From the NCBI GenBank assembly GCA_947598455.1, contig CANQFI010000013.1, forward strand, positions 1-22,483: DNA of 22,483 nucleotides. The letters are read 5' to 3'. Below the pieces are notes generated by a model. It saw only the letters and a program-made list of their open reading frames with translations. It searched no databases and was not told the DNA's origin. This document shows positions 6,961 through 13,955 of this stretch, one piece after another; the first letter of the stretch is position 1; each line of letters starts with the position of its first letter. A program made the position numbers and the translations under genes. Origin of the DNA: an uncultured Bacilli bacterium. GTDB lineage: Bacteria > Bacillota_I > Bacilli_A > RF39 > UBA660.

Positions 6961-8508
6961 ATGTTTCAATTAAAATGGAATGATGATTATTCTAAAACAA
7001 TTAGTGATATTCCTTATTGGCGTACTGAAAATGATATACCATCTAATATTATCGATTTTATTACTAATAATTCTGATAATATTATTATTCGTCAAAATTT
7101 TCATTCTATCTATTATTGTGGTAAATGCCTAACTACGTTAAACAAAGAAGGTTTTTGCTCTAAATGTCAAAAAAAGCATCGTCTTCCTGATGAAAATGAA
7201 ACATCATATTACTATGGCAAAGATATATATATAGCGAGATATAGATATTCTCACAATGATTATGACTATTCTCACAATGTCAATTATTATGTTTTTAATA
7301 TAGATAATGATAATATTTATTTGTATTATTTAACTGATTTAATCACCTATGAACCAGCTTTAACTAACGGCTATGTAAAGAAAAGCCACATCGTTATTAA
7401 CAATTCCTATCTTATTGAAAAAGACGGCCTTACTGATTTAGAAGCTAATAATTATATTCCTTTTACTGAAGTTGCTAAGTACTTAGAAAAATACAGTTCT
7501 AAAAAAAATGTATATCGTGATTTAACTCAAAGAGTTTCTTTTTATAATATTTTAGAAAACCAAGAAGCTTTTATTTATCCTGATAATTTATGTGATTTAA
7601 AAAATACTATTTATAAATATAGTCGTTTATGGGAAGCTACAGATACATTAGTCAAAAAAAATAATATTAGTGTTATAATGCTAACTCTATTTCCCTTGTA
7701 TTATCCCCAATTTGAATATTTAATAAACTATCATTTATATACTTTAGCAATTGAAAATCCTGATTGGTTTGATAAAGGACATAACTTTAAAGAAATATTT
7801 GGCATAGATAAAAAATATCTATCATTTATAGCTAAAAATGACTTTGATTATTCTAATCTTTTAGTTATGCAAATATATCCAACAACAGATCTTGATACTA
7901 TTCAATTTTTTAGTGATTGGTTAGAACCATATTATCCATTTATATGTGAAATAGTAAAAGATTATAAAGTAAATCTTAAGGAATTAAAAGAATATTTACG
8001 TTCAATGGAAGACGAATGCTTTTTACCTGAATATGTTGATTACTTTACTATGGCTAAAGAAGTTCATCTTGATTTAAAAGAAAAAAATGTTTTATATCCC
8101 CAAAATCTTTTAGAAGCCCATAATAATTTATATGAACAAATTGAAGTTTTAGATGATCCAGAAATAAATGAAGCAATAAAAAATCTCGCCAACTTACTAG
8201 CCATTAACAAATATGAAGATGATACATATGTCATTTATCCTGCTGCTTCCATTGCCGATTTAGTTGATGAAAGTAGGCAACAAAAAAATTGTGTTCGTAC
8301 ATATTATAAAAAGATTGCCAATTACGAATGTCAAATTTATTTTATGCGTTATAAAACAGATATTACTAAATCTTTTGTTACAATTGAAGTTCAAAATGGC
8401 GCTATAGTTCAAGCACGTATAAAATATAACGAATCTCCACCAGATGAAGTAATTACTATCCTTCGTGAATGGGAGAATAATTTAATTCCTATTATTACTG
8501 AAGAATAA
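6961..8508 (+). CDS. PcfJ-like domain protein with N-terminal zinc-ribbon motif
   Basis: A 515-residue cytoplasmic protein with no signal peptide or TM. Cys53, Cys56, Cys66 and Cys69 (CGKC...CSKC) form a typical zinc ribbon. The C-terminal part, about 380-510, matches the pattern I associate with the PcfJ family: a (Y/F)PxNLxxAHN start, then a conserved 'L..E...Q.NCV.TY...I...C.IYFMR', 'SFVTIEV..G.I.QAR...N' and a final W. PcfJ is named after a gene of the enterococcal conjugative plasmid pCF10; its biochemical role is not established. The middle of the protein is helical and unrecognised. It appears to be a single-gene unit: a terminator and TATAAT boxes lie upstream and 211 bases separate it from the sigma factor gene. 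No terminator was seen after it. No conjugation genes are near, so plasmid origin is not supported by the context. Confidence 0.7.
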   Translation: MFQLKWNDDYSKTISDIPYWRTENDIPSNIIDFITNNSDNIIIRQNFHSIYYCGKCLTTLNKEGFCSKCQKKHRLPDENETSYYYGKDIYIARYRYSHNDYDYSHNVNYYVFNIDNDNIYLYYLTDLITYEPALTNGYVKKSHIVINNSYLIEKDGLTDLEANNYIPFTEVAKYLEKYSSKKNVYRDLTQRVSFYNILENQEAFIYPDNLCDLKNTIYKYSRLWEATDTLVKKNNISVIMLTLFPLYYPQFEYLINYHLYTLAIENPDWFDKGHNFKEIFGIDKKYLSFIAKNDFDYSNLLVMQIYPTTDLDTIQFFSDWLEPYYPFICEIVKDYKVNLKELKEYLRSMEDECFLPEYVDYFTMAKEVHLDLKEKNVLYPQNLLEAHNNLYEQIEVLDDPEINEAIKNLANLLAINKYEDDTYVIYPAASIADLVDESRQQKNCVRTYYKKIANYECQIYFMRYKTDITKSFVTIEVQNGAIVQARIKYNESPPDEVITILREWENNLIPIITEE

Positions 8509-8687
8509 TATCTTTACATTTAATATTCAAATTATAAAAATCATATTATATTTATAAAAAAGATATATCCTTTAATTCAAAAAGAAAAACATTTTTTTAA
8601 ATAACCTTTTTAATTATCACAAAAATATAAATCCTTCTTTTTAAATAAATTAAAATTTTGTAACTATTAAGCTATTTAAAAAGTTAA

Positions 8688-8704
8688 TATAGTAGAACCG
8701 GTTC
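8688..8704 (+). promoter_or_regulatory. -10-like box and perfect palindrome GAACCGGTTC before the ECF sigma gene
   Basis: TATAGT at 8688-8693 is directly followed by a perfect 10-base palindrome GAACCGGTTC at 8695-8704. It is GC-rich in a very AT-rich gap (8509-8719), and ends 15 bases before the ATG at 8720. GAAC is also the core of many ECF -35 elements, so the site could be part of a self-recognised promoter instead of a repressor operator. If TATAGT is the -10, the palindrome would cover the transcription start, as operators often do. No good -35 is seen. The rest of 8509-8694 holds only AT-rich sequence. Confidence 0.4.
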
Positions 8705-8719
8705 AAAAGAAGGTGCAAT

Positions 8720-9175
8720 ATGACAGATAAGTTTTTAGAAGTATATAACAAATACAAAAATGATATATATCGTCTTGCTATTAGCTATACAAAAAATATA
8801 AAAGATAGTGAAGATATTATGCAGAATGTCTTTTTCAAGTATTATCGCAAGATGTCTAAAATAAAAGATTCATTAATAAAAAGATGGTTAATTAAAGTGA
8901 CTATCAATGAATATAAAACATCTTTAACATCACCTTGGAAAAATAAAGTTCAATCACTAGTAGAAAATATTAGTGCTAAAGAAAAAAGCGATATATCATT
9001 TGTTGAAGCCTTTTCCAAATTATCTAAAAAAGATTCATTAATTATACACTTATATTATTATGAAGGTTACAAAATAGCGGAAATTTCTAAACTACTAAAA
9101 ATGAGTAAATCAAATATTAAAGTAAGACTTTATCGAAGTCGCCAAATATTAAAAGAATTTTTAAAGGAGGAATAA
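8720..9175 (+). CDS. RNA polymerase ECF-type sigma factor
   Basis: A 151-residue sigma-70-family protein consisting of region 2 and region 4 only, as is normal for the ECF group. Region 2 spans about 8-62, with the DNA-melting helix NIKDSEDIMQNVFFKYYRKM. Region 4 spans about 98-148: LSKKDSLIIHLYYYEGYKIA, then the helix-turn-helix EISKLLKMSKSNIKVRLYRSR that binds the -35. A ribosome binding site AAGGTG lies at 8711-8715 region. It is followed one base later by a membrane protein that is the likely anti-sigma or signal sensor, the usual ECF arrangement. The function is probably response to an envelope signal. Its targets are unknown; the LemA/TPM unit is directly downstream but separated by a terminator. 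Confidence 0.9.
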   Translation: MTDKFLEVYNKYKNDIYRLAISYTKNIKDSEDIMQNVFFKYYRKMSKIKDSLIKRWLIKVTINEYKTSLTSPWKNKVQSLVENISAKEKSDISFVEAFSKLSKKDSLIIHLYYYEGYKIAEISKLLKMSKSNIKVRLYRSRQILKEFLKEE

Positions 9176-9176
9176 T

Positions 9177-9941
9177 ATGAAGTATAAAAATCAAATAAGT
9201 AAATATAATGTAGATAAAAAAATCGATAATGAAATATTAGATACTATTCATAAAAAAAATAGTAATTATAAATTAAAATATTTTTTTGTACTTGCTGTAC
9301 TATTTATTTCTATTACAACAACAATTGTCAACGCTGACAGTATAAAAGATTTTATCAAAAACTTAGGTAGTAAGACTATTGAAAGCAATGATCAGGAAGT
9401 TACATTAAGTGAAATTAAGATTACAAATACTGTTCTAGATAATCTTATTATTGATCCAAAAGATATCTACGAAGAAATAAATAATATCACATTAGAAGAT
9501 ATAAGAAAAATATCTAAAGTAAATATTTTAGGTTTTATTGAAGGAAATTATTCTTATTCATATGGAGATCTAAATAGTGAATCAAAAGTAGGAGCAATGC
9601 ATATTAGCTTTGAAGTACCAATTGATTGCCAAGAAGAGTGTAAAGTTATTCAAGGACGTCATGATAAAGTTATTTATGGTAGTGCTGTTATATATACTAA
9701 AAATTATGAAGGAGATTTAAGTGATACTGACGTTCATAATTATGGAAAAACAACTGTTTTACAAGAAATAGCTAATATAAAAACTCCAGTTATTATAATT
9801 AGTTCCCATCTAAATAATGATCCTAAAGAAGATTTAGTAATTGAAATATCTTTTAACTATAAAAATGTTTCATATCATATTACTGGTTATAATATTGAAC
9901 AAGAAGAACTATTACAATATATTAACGATAATTTAAAATAA
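9177..9941 (+). CDS. One-TM partner of the ECF sigma factor (probable anti-sigma/sensor)
   Basis: A 254-residue protein: a short cytoplasmic N-terminus (1-32) rich in lysine, one TM (about 33-52), and an extracytoplasmic domain of about 200 residues. The cytoplasmic part lacks the HxxxCxxC zinc motif of classic anti-sigma factors, so the anti-sigma role rests on context (one-base gap after the sigma gene, SD AAGGAGG inside the sigma gene) and topology. The ectodomain has a Cys-x3-Cys pair (DCQEECKV) that could form a disulfide or sense redox state; that is speculation. No domain was recognised; DUF4179-like anti-sigma proteins have a similar plan. It ends in a terminator. Confidence 0.6.
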   Translation: MKYKNQISKYNVDKKIDNEILDTIHKKNSNYKLKYFFVLAVLFISITTTIVNADSIKDFIKNLGSKTIESNDQEVTLSEIKITNTVLDNLIIDPKDIYEEINNITLEDIRKISKVNILGFIEGNYSYSYGDLNSESKVGAMHISFEVPIDCQEECKVIQGRHDKVIYGSAVIYTKNYEGDLSDTDVHNYGKTTVLQEIANIKTPVIIISSHLNNDPKEDLVIEISFNYKNVSYHITGYNIEQEELLQYINDNLK

Positions 9942-9958
9942 GAGCACTGGCTCTTTTT
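9940..9958 (+). terminator. Intrinsic terminator of the sigma/anti-sigma unit
   Basis: AAGAGC-ACTG-GCTCTT stem-loop starting within the stop codon, followed by the T-run 9954-9958. Confidence 0.8.
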
Positions 9959-10050
9959 CTTTGTTTTTTACAAATAAATTGTCAAAATACATTATAAAAA
10001 ACATATCAGAACAATTAATGTGATAAAATGAGAATATAAGGAGGACTACC

Positions 10051-10617
10051 ATGAAAAAAAGTTTAATTGTAATTATAGTTATTATTGCTATTTTAGCAAT
10101 CATTGGAATCGGGATTGGTTCATCTTATAATGGCTTAGTAACTTTAAAAGAAGATGTTGATAACCAATATTCCAATATAGAAGTTCAATTAGAAAGAAGA
10201 GCTGATTTAATTCCTAATTTAGTTAGTACTGTTAAAGGCTATGTTCAACATGAAGAAAAAACAATTGAAATGGTTACAACTGCTCGTGAACATTTACTTA
10301 ATGCAAGTTCAATTGACGAAAAATCTCAAGCTAATGAAGAATTAACAAACGCTATTAATGCCTTAATGGTTGTTGTAGAAAATTATCCTGATTTAAAAGC
10401 TAGTGAAAACTTTATTAATCTTCAAGATGAATTGGCTGGTACAGAAAATAGAATATCAACTTCTCGTCGTGATTATAATGAAGCAGTAAAAGCATATAAT
10501 ACTAAAATTCAAAAATTTCCAAGTAATATAATTGCTGGAATATTTAATTTCGAAAAAGCGACTTATTTTGAAGTAGAAGAAAGTAAAAAAGAAAATCCAA
10601 CTGTTGATTTTAGTTAA
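10051..10617 (+). CDS. lemA: LemA family protein
   Basis: A 188-residue membrane-anchored protein, normal length for LemA. One TM (about 5-24) is followed by the helical LemA domain with family motifs YNGLVTLKEDVDNQYSNIEV, ERRADLIPNLV (the strongly conserved 'QL..R.dLIPNL'), TAREHLLN and a C-terminal FP.NIIAGIF.F.....F. In LemA proteins the N-terminus anchors the protein and the helical bundle lies on one face of the membrane; the biochemical role is unknown. AAGGAGG at 10038-10044 is the SD, and an extended -10 (TG-A-TAAAAT, 10021-10029) lies close upstream, implying a very short leader. It is paired with a TPM-domain gene 37 bases downstream, a common LemA-TPM arrangement, with an attenuator-like hairpin between them. 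Confidence 0.93.
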   Translation: MKKSLIVIIVIIAILAIIGIGIGSSYNGLVTLKEDVDNQYSNIEVQLERRADLIPNLVSTVKGYVQHEEKTIEMVTTAREHLLNASSIDEKSQANEELTNAINALMVVVENYPDLKASENFINLQDELAGTENRISTSRRDYNEAVKAYNTKIQKFPSNIIAGIFNFEKATYFEVEESKKENPTVDFS

Positions 10618-10638
10618 GAAGAGTTAATCTTCTTTTTT
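10616..10638 (+). terminator. Intrinsic terminator or attenuator between lemA and the TPM gene
   Basis: AAGAAGA-GTTAA-TCTTCTT stem (7 pairs) followed by T-run to 10638, overlapping the lemA stop codon. The AGGAGG for the next gene follows at once, so part of the transcription probably reads through to the TPM gene. Confidence 0.65.
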
Positions 10639-10654
10639 CTTATAGGAGGATGAT

Positions 10655-11575
10655 ATGAAAAAATTCTTTTTAGTTCTAACTTTTATCATTTTAAGTTTAG
10701 TTACTTATTTAAAAGTAAATGCTTTAGTAAAACCGACACCAGAGTTTTATGTTAATGATTATGCTAATATATTATCAGAGGAAACTGAAAAATATATTGT
10801 TGATAACTCTAGTAAATTAGAGGATGCTACTAAAGTTCAAATTGTAGTTGTAGCTATTAAAAATTTAGAAGGTCAAGATATTGAAACTTATGCTACTGAT
10901 CTATTTCGTAATTTTGGTATTGGTAATGAAAAAGAAAATAATGGTTTACTTATTTTAATTGCTTTAGAAGAACGTGAAATTAAAGTAGAAGTAGGATATG
11001 GTTTAGAAGAAGTTATGACTGATGGGTTAGTTGGTCGCTACCTTGACAATTACTTTCAGCCTTATTTAAAACAAGATAAATGGGACGAAGGTGTAAAAGA
11101 AGGCTATATAGCTTTTTATCAAAAGATATGTGATTACTATCATATTGATTCTTCTATAATTGGCGAAACTAATCCCCATGCTTTAGCTGATGAAAAAACA
11201 CCAGAATATAAAGATGCCGAACAAAAAAGTCTTGTAATTGGTCTTTTTCTTGGTATGGTATTTGGTCTATTTATTAGAAAAAATGGTAAAACAATAAAAA
11301 AGGTTCTTATCGTTCTATGTTGTATCGCCATAGTTGCTAATATTTATATTTTATATTTATATCATAAAATGTTTACAGGTTGGGATTTATTTCGTGAATT
11401 CTTTGCTGCCTTATGTATCGAATTCGTTTTATCACTAGTTGGTATAATTTTTACAACATTTATTATATATCCACGTCTTCATAGTGAATCCATAGGTGGT
11501 AGATTCTCTAAAAGCTCATCACATCATGGTGGCGGTGGTTCATCAGGTGGTGGAGGAGCTTCAAGACATTTTTAA
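10655..11575 (+). CDS. TPM-domain (YgcG-like) membrane protein, copy 1
   Basis: A 306-residue protein. A signal peptide (1-23, cleavage near VNA-LVKP) is followed by the TPM (TPM_phosphatase, YgcG) domain at about 30-155 with FYVNDYANILSEETE, VQIVVVAIKNLEGQ, NNGLLILIALEEREIKVEVG and YGLEEVMTDGLVGRYLDN. Three TM segments lie near 191-208, 216-236 and 247-272, then a glycine-rich tail GGGGSSGGGGASRHF. TPM domains face outward and the family has proposed phosphatase or photosystem-repair roles in plants; the bacterial role is unknown. It pairs with lemA, as in many bacteria. It is about two-thirds identical by eye to the copy at 12737-13726 over the TPM domain, so a duplication has occurred. SD AGGAGG at 10645-10650. 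A terminator follows. Confidence 0.9.
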   Translation: MKKFFLVLTFIILSLVTYLKVNALVKPTPEFYVNDYANILSEETEKYIVDNSSKLEDATKVQIVVVAIKNLEGQDIETYATDLFRNFGIGNEKENNGLLILIALEEREIKVEVGYGLEEVMTDGLVGRYLDNYFQPYLKQDKWDEGVKEGYIAFYQKICDYYHIDSSIIGETNPHALADEKTPEYKDAEQKSLVIGLFLGMVFGLFIRKNGKTIKKVLIVLCCIAIVANIYILYLYHKMFTGWDLFREFFAALCIEFVLSLVGIIFTTFIIYPRLHSESIGGRFSKSSSHHGGGGSSGGGGASRHF

Positions 11576-11578
11576 ATT

Positions 11579-11602
11579 AAAAGATGATTTTCATCTTTTT
11601 TT
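11579..11602 (+). terminator. Intrinsic terminator after TPM copy 1
   Basis: AAAAGATGA-TTT-TCATCTTTT stem, 9 pairs, then T-run to 11602, four bases after the stop codon. Confidence 0.85.
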
Positions 11603-11736
11603 GTTCTTTAATATTTGTGGAAAAAAAATAATAGTGTGGATTTTAATTACTAAATTTTAGCCTTATCTTTGAATATTATTAAAATGTAGTTAAATTATTC
11701 AATTTTAAGTGAATAAATTTAATAAGGAGGAAAAAA

Positions 11737-12624
11737 ATGAAAAAAGTTTTATTTACTGGTTGTGGAACAGCCATTGTTACACCATTTACTGAAGATGGGA
11801 TAAATTATGAAGAATTTCAAAAACTAATTGAATATCAAATTGAAGGTCAAGCTGATGCTATTATAGTTTGCGGTACAACCGGCGAGTCATCTACAATGAC
11901 TTTAGAAGAAAAAAAAGAATGTATTAAATTTGTTGTTGATACAGTTAACAAAAGGATACCTGTAATTGCTGGAACTGGTGGTAATAATACTGCAGCAGCT
12001 ATAAGTTTATCTAAGTATGCTGAAAGTGTAGGTGCAGATGGTGTTTTAGTAGTTACACCTTACTATAATAAAACTACTCAAGCTGGTTTAATTGAACATT
12101 ACAAGGCTATTGCTAAATCAATTAGTATTCCTATTATTTTATACAATGTTCCGAGTCGAACAGGCTTAAATATTAATCCAGAAACAGCTTATGAACTATC
12201 TAAAGTAGACAATATTGTTGCTATTAAAGAAGCTAGTGGAAATATTTCACAAATTGCCAAAATAGCTCATTTATGTCAAGATAATTTACAAATCTATTCT
12301 GGAAATGATGATCAAATAGTACCAATTTTATCTTTAGGAGGAATCGGAGTTATCTCAGTTTTATCAAACATATATCCTAAATATACTCATGAAATAGTAG
12401 AAAATTATTTAAATGGCAATGTAAATAAATCACTAGATATGCAATTAACAGCGTTACCACTAATTGAAGCTTTATTTAGTGAAGTAAATCCTATACCTGT
12501 TAAAGAAGCATTAAATATGAAAGGCTTTAATTTTGGTATACCAAGATTACCATTAGTTAAAATAACAGAACCAAATAGACTTGTTTTAAAAAATAAAATG
12601 AAAGAATTTGATTATCATGATTAA
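11737..12624 (+). CDS. dapA: 4-hydroxy-tetrahydrodipicolinate synthase
   Basis: A 295-residue class I aldolase that condenses pyruvate with aspartate semialdehyde, the first committed step to diaminopimelate and lysine. Family marks: CGTTGESSTM (Thr47/Thr48 and Glu50), VTPYYNK, the pyruvate-binding YNVPSRTG (Tyr136, Arg141), and Schiff-base Lys164 in VAIKEASGN. The SRTG form is that of DapA; N-acetylneuraminate lyases have a different residue set there. Length is normal. SD AAGGAGG at 11724-11730. The gene stands alone between two terminators, with no other lysine or cell-wall gene in the window, so it may serve peptidoglycan (diaminopimelate) synthesis or be a leftover enzyme in a genome lacking the rest. 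No lysine riboswitch is seen in the 134-base leader region. A weak promoter (TTGAAT ... TAAATT at 11669-11696) is possible. Confidence 0.95.
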   Translation: MKKVLFTGCGTAIVTPFTEDGINYEEFQKLIEYQIEGQADAIIVCGTTGESSTMTLEEKKECIKFVVDTVNKRIPVIAGTGGNNTAAAISLSKYAESVGADGVLVVTPYYNKTTQAGLIEHYKAIAKSISIPIILYNVPSRTGLNINPETAYELSKVDNIVAIKEASGNISQIAKIAHLCQDNLQIYSGNDDQIVPILSLGGIGVISVLSNIYPKYTHEIVENYLNGNVNKSLDMQLTALPLIEALFSEVNPIPVKEALNMKGFNFGIPRLPLVKITEPNRLVLKNKMKEFDYHD

Positions 12625-12648
12625 TATGCTTACAAAAGCATATTTTTT
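12623..12648 (+). terminator. Intrinsic terminator after dapA
   Basis: AATATGCTT-ACAA-AAGCATATT, a 9-pair stem overlapping the stop codon, with T-run 12643-12648. Confidence 0.85.
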
Positions 12649-12674
12649 CTTATGTAAAATAAAATAAAACCGAT

Positions 12675-12702
12675 TTTAAAACTGACTAAATTTTTATATA
12701 AT
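12675..12702 (+). promoter_or_regulatory. Promoter for TPM copy 2
   Basis: TTTAAA at 12675-12680, 16-base spacer, perfect TATAAT at 12697-12702. It lies after the dapA terminator and shows that copy 2 is a separate unit. Confidence 0.55.
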
Positions 12703-12736
12703 TAATATATAAAGTATAAAAAGGAGAAAAAATGTT

Positions 12737-13726
12737 ATGAAAAAAAATTTATTATTCATATTTTTTCTTTTCTTATTCATATTTATAAATATTAAAGTTA
12801 AAGCTTTAGTTGAACCAACACGTGAGTTTTATGTTAATGACTATGCCAATGTTTTATCAAAAGAAACAGAAGACTTTATAATGAATAATTCTGCTAAGTT
12901 AGCGAATGCTACTAATGCTCAGATAGTTGTTGTAACTGTTAAAAGCTTAGAAGGCAAAGATATAGAAACCTATGCTACAGATTTATTTCGTAAATTTGGT
13001 ATTGGTAGTGAAAAGGAAGATAATGGTTTATTAATTTTATTAGCTTTGCAAGAACGAAAAGCTAGAATTGAAGTGGGATATGGTTTAGAAGGAGTTATAA
13101 CTGACGGCTTAGCTGGACGATATTTAGATGATTATTTTGTTCCATATCTAAAGGAGAATAAATGGGATGAAGCGATTAAAAATGGTTATTCTGCTCTTTA
13201 TAAAAAAATAAGTGATTATTATAAAATAGATACATCTGAAATTAAAGTAGAAAATATTGAATATGATCCCTTGATAGAAATAAAAAAACATGAAAATCTT
13301 AGAAAATTAGCTTTAGCAGTTGGCTTAATTTCAGGAATCATTTATGGTTTATTTATTAAAAAAGATGAAAATACAATTAGAATGGTTTTTGTTATAATAT
13401 GTTTCTTAGCTACATTAGCAAATATTTATATTTTCTATTTATTGTTAAAATTACCTGTTTCATATGGCCTAGCTGATGAATTATCTGAAGTCCTAGGTGG
13501 TGAGATTTTATTAGCTTTTATAGGTGCTCTTTTATCATCCTTTATTGTAAATCCACGTTCTAATGGTAAAAAAGGTGGTTATGGTATTGGCTACATTGGC
13601 GGTAGTTCATCCGGAAGTGGATATTCTAGTAGTAGCGGTGGTGGCTATTCTAGTGGTGGTGGTTTTGGTGGTTTCTCAGGTGGTGGTGGATCATCTGGTG
13701 GAGGTGGAGCTTCAAGAGGCTTTTAA
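12737..13726 (+). CDS. TPM-domain (YgcG-like) membrane protein, copy 2
   Basis: A 329-residue paralogue of the 10655-11575 protein with the same order: signal peptide (cleavage near VKA-LVEP), TPM domain (about 30-155; FYVNDYANVLSKETE, AQIVVVTVKSLEGK, DNGLLILLALQERKARIEVG, YGLEGVITDGLAGRYLDD), three TM segments near 190-207, 214-236 and 255-271, then a longer Gly/Ser/Tyr-rich tail ending GGGGSSGGGGASRGF. Unlike copy 1 it has no neighbouring lemA. The same frame of the Gly-rich DNA opened out of frame gives a spurious reading that runs into the next gene. AAGGAG at 12721-12726 is 10 bases from this start; a closer ATG at 12732 only encodes Met-Leu then stops on the TGA that overlaps the real start. 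A terminator with a GAAA loop follows. Confidence 0.9.
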   Translation: MKKNLLFIFFLFLFIFINIKVKALVEPTREFYVNDYANVLSKETEDFIMNNSAKLANATNAQIVVVTVKSLEGKDIETYATDLFRKFGIGSEKEDNGLLILLALQERKARIEVGYGLEGVITDGLAGRYLDDYFVPYLKENKWDEAIKNGYSALYKKISDYYKIDTSEIKVENIEYDPLIEIKKHENLRKLALAVGLISGIIYGLFIKKDENTIRMVFVIICFLATLANIYIFYLLLKLPVSYGLADELSEVLGGEILLAFIGALLSSFIVNPRSNGKKGGYGIGYIGGSSSGSGYSSSSGGGYSSGGGFGGFSGGGGSSGGGGASRGF

Positions 13727-13754
13727 AAAGATTGTAGAAATACAATTTTTTTTT
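13727..13754 (+). terminator. Intrinsic terminator after TPM copy 2
   Basis: ATTGTA-GAAA-TACAAT stem (with extension by G-T and A-T pairs), then nine Ts, 13746-13754. Confidence 0.85.
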
Positions 13755-13773
13755 GGAAAAAATAGAGCAAAAT

Positions 13774-13802
13774 TTGTATATTTTAACTTTTATAAATATA
13801 AT
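13774..13802 (+). promoter_or_regulatory. Promoter for the 41-residue/385-residue gene pair
   Basis: TTGTAT at 13774-13779, 17-base spacer, perfect TATAAT at 13797-13802, just downstream of the TPM terminator. Confidence 0.6.
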
Positions 13803-13829
13803 ACAAGGCACAAAAGGGGGATAAAAATA

Positions 13830-13955
13830 ATGAAAAATATAAATTTAGAAAATTTAGATAATGAATCTTTATTAGAACTATTATCAATTCTTAAAGGTAT
13901 GGATGAAGAATTAAAAAAGAAAGAAACAGGTGAAACAAATGAAGAAAATAAATAA
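13830..13955 (+). CDS. Small 41-residue helical protein of unknown function
   Basis: The start ATG at 13830 follows a good ribosome binding run (AAAGGGGG at 13813-13820) and a promoter (13774-13802), and the gene overlaps the next one. The product begins MKNINLENLDNESLLELLSI and is acidic and probably helical throughout, ending KETGETNEENK. No domain was recognised. The phrase NLDNESLLELL resembles NLDNLSEEELQELKKL in the downstream 385-residue protein, which may mean a shared helix or a common binding surface. A much longer out-of-frame reading through the TPM Gly-rich tail shares this frame but is not a gene; the short version is supported by its own SD. Confidence 0.6.
   Translation: MKNINLENLDNESLLELLSILKGMDEELKKKETGETNEENK

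Noticed and set aside
11603..11736. Lysine riboswitch upstream of dapA
   Set aside because: The space is too short (134 bases) and no conserved L-box core was seen.
11737..12624. N-acetylneuraminate lyase
   Set aside because: The catalytic context YNVPSRTG and CGTTGES match DapA, not the lyase.
13563..13829. Open frame through the Gly-rich end of TPM copy 2 in another phase, continuous with the small 41-residue gene
   Set aside because: It is the out-of-phase reading of GGT/GGA-rich repeats, giving an unnatural Val/Leu/Ala run, and has no ribosome binding site. The 41-residue gene with its own SD is the real part.
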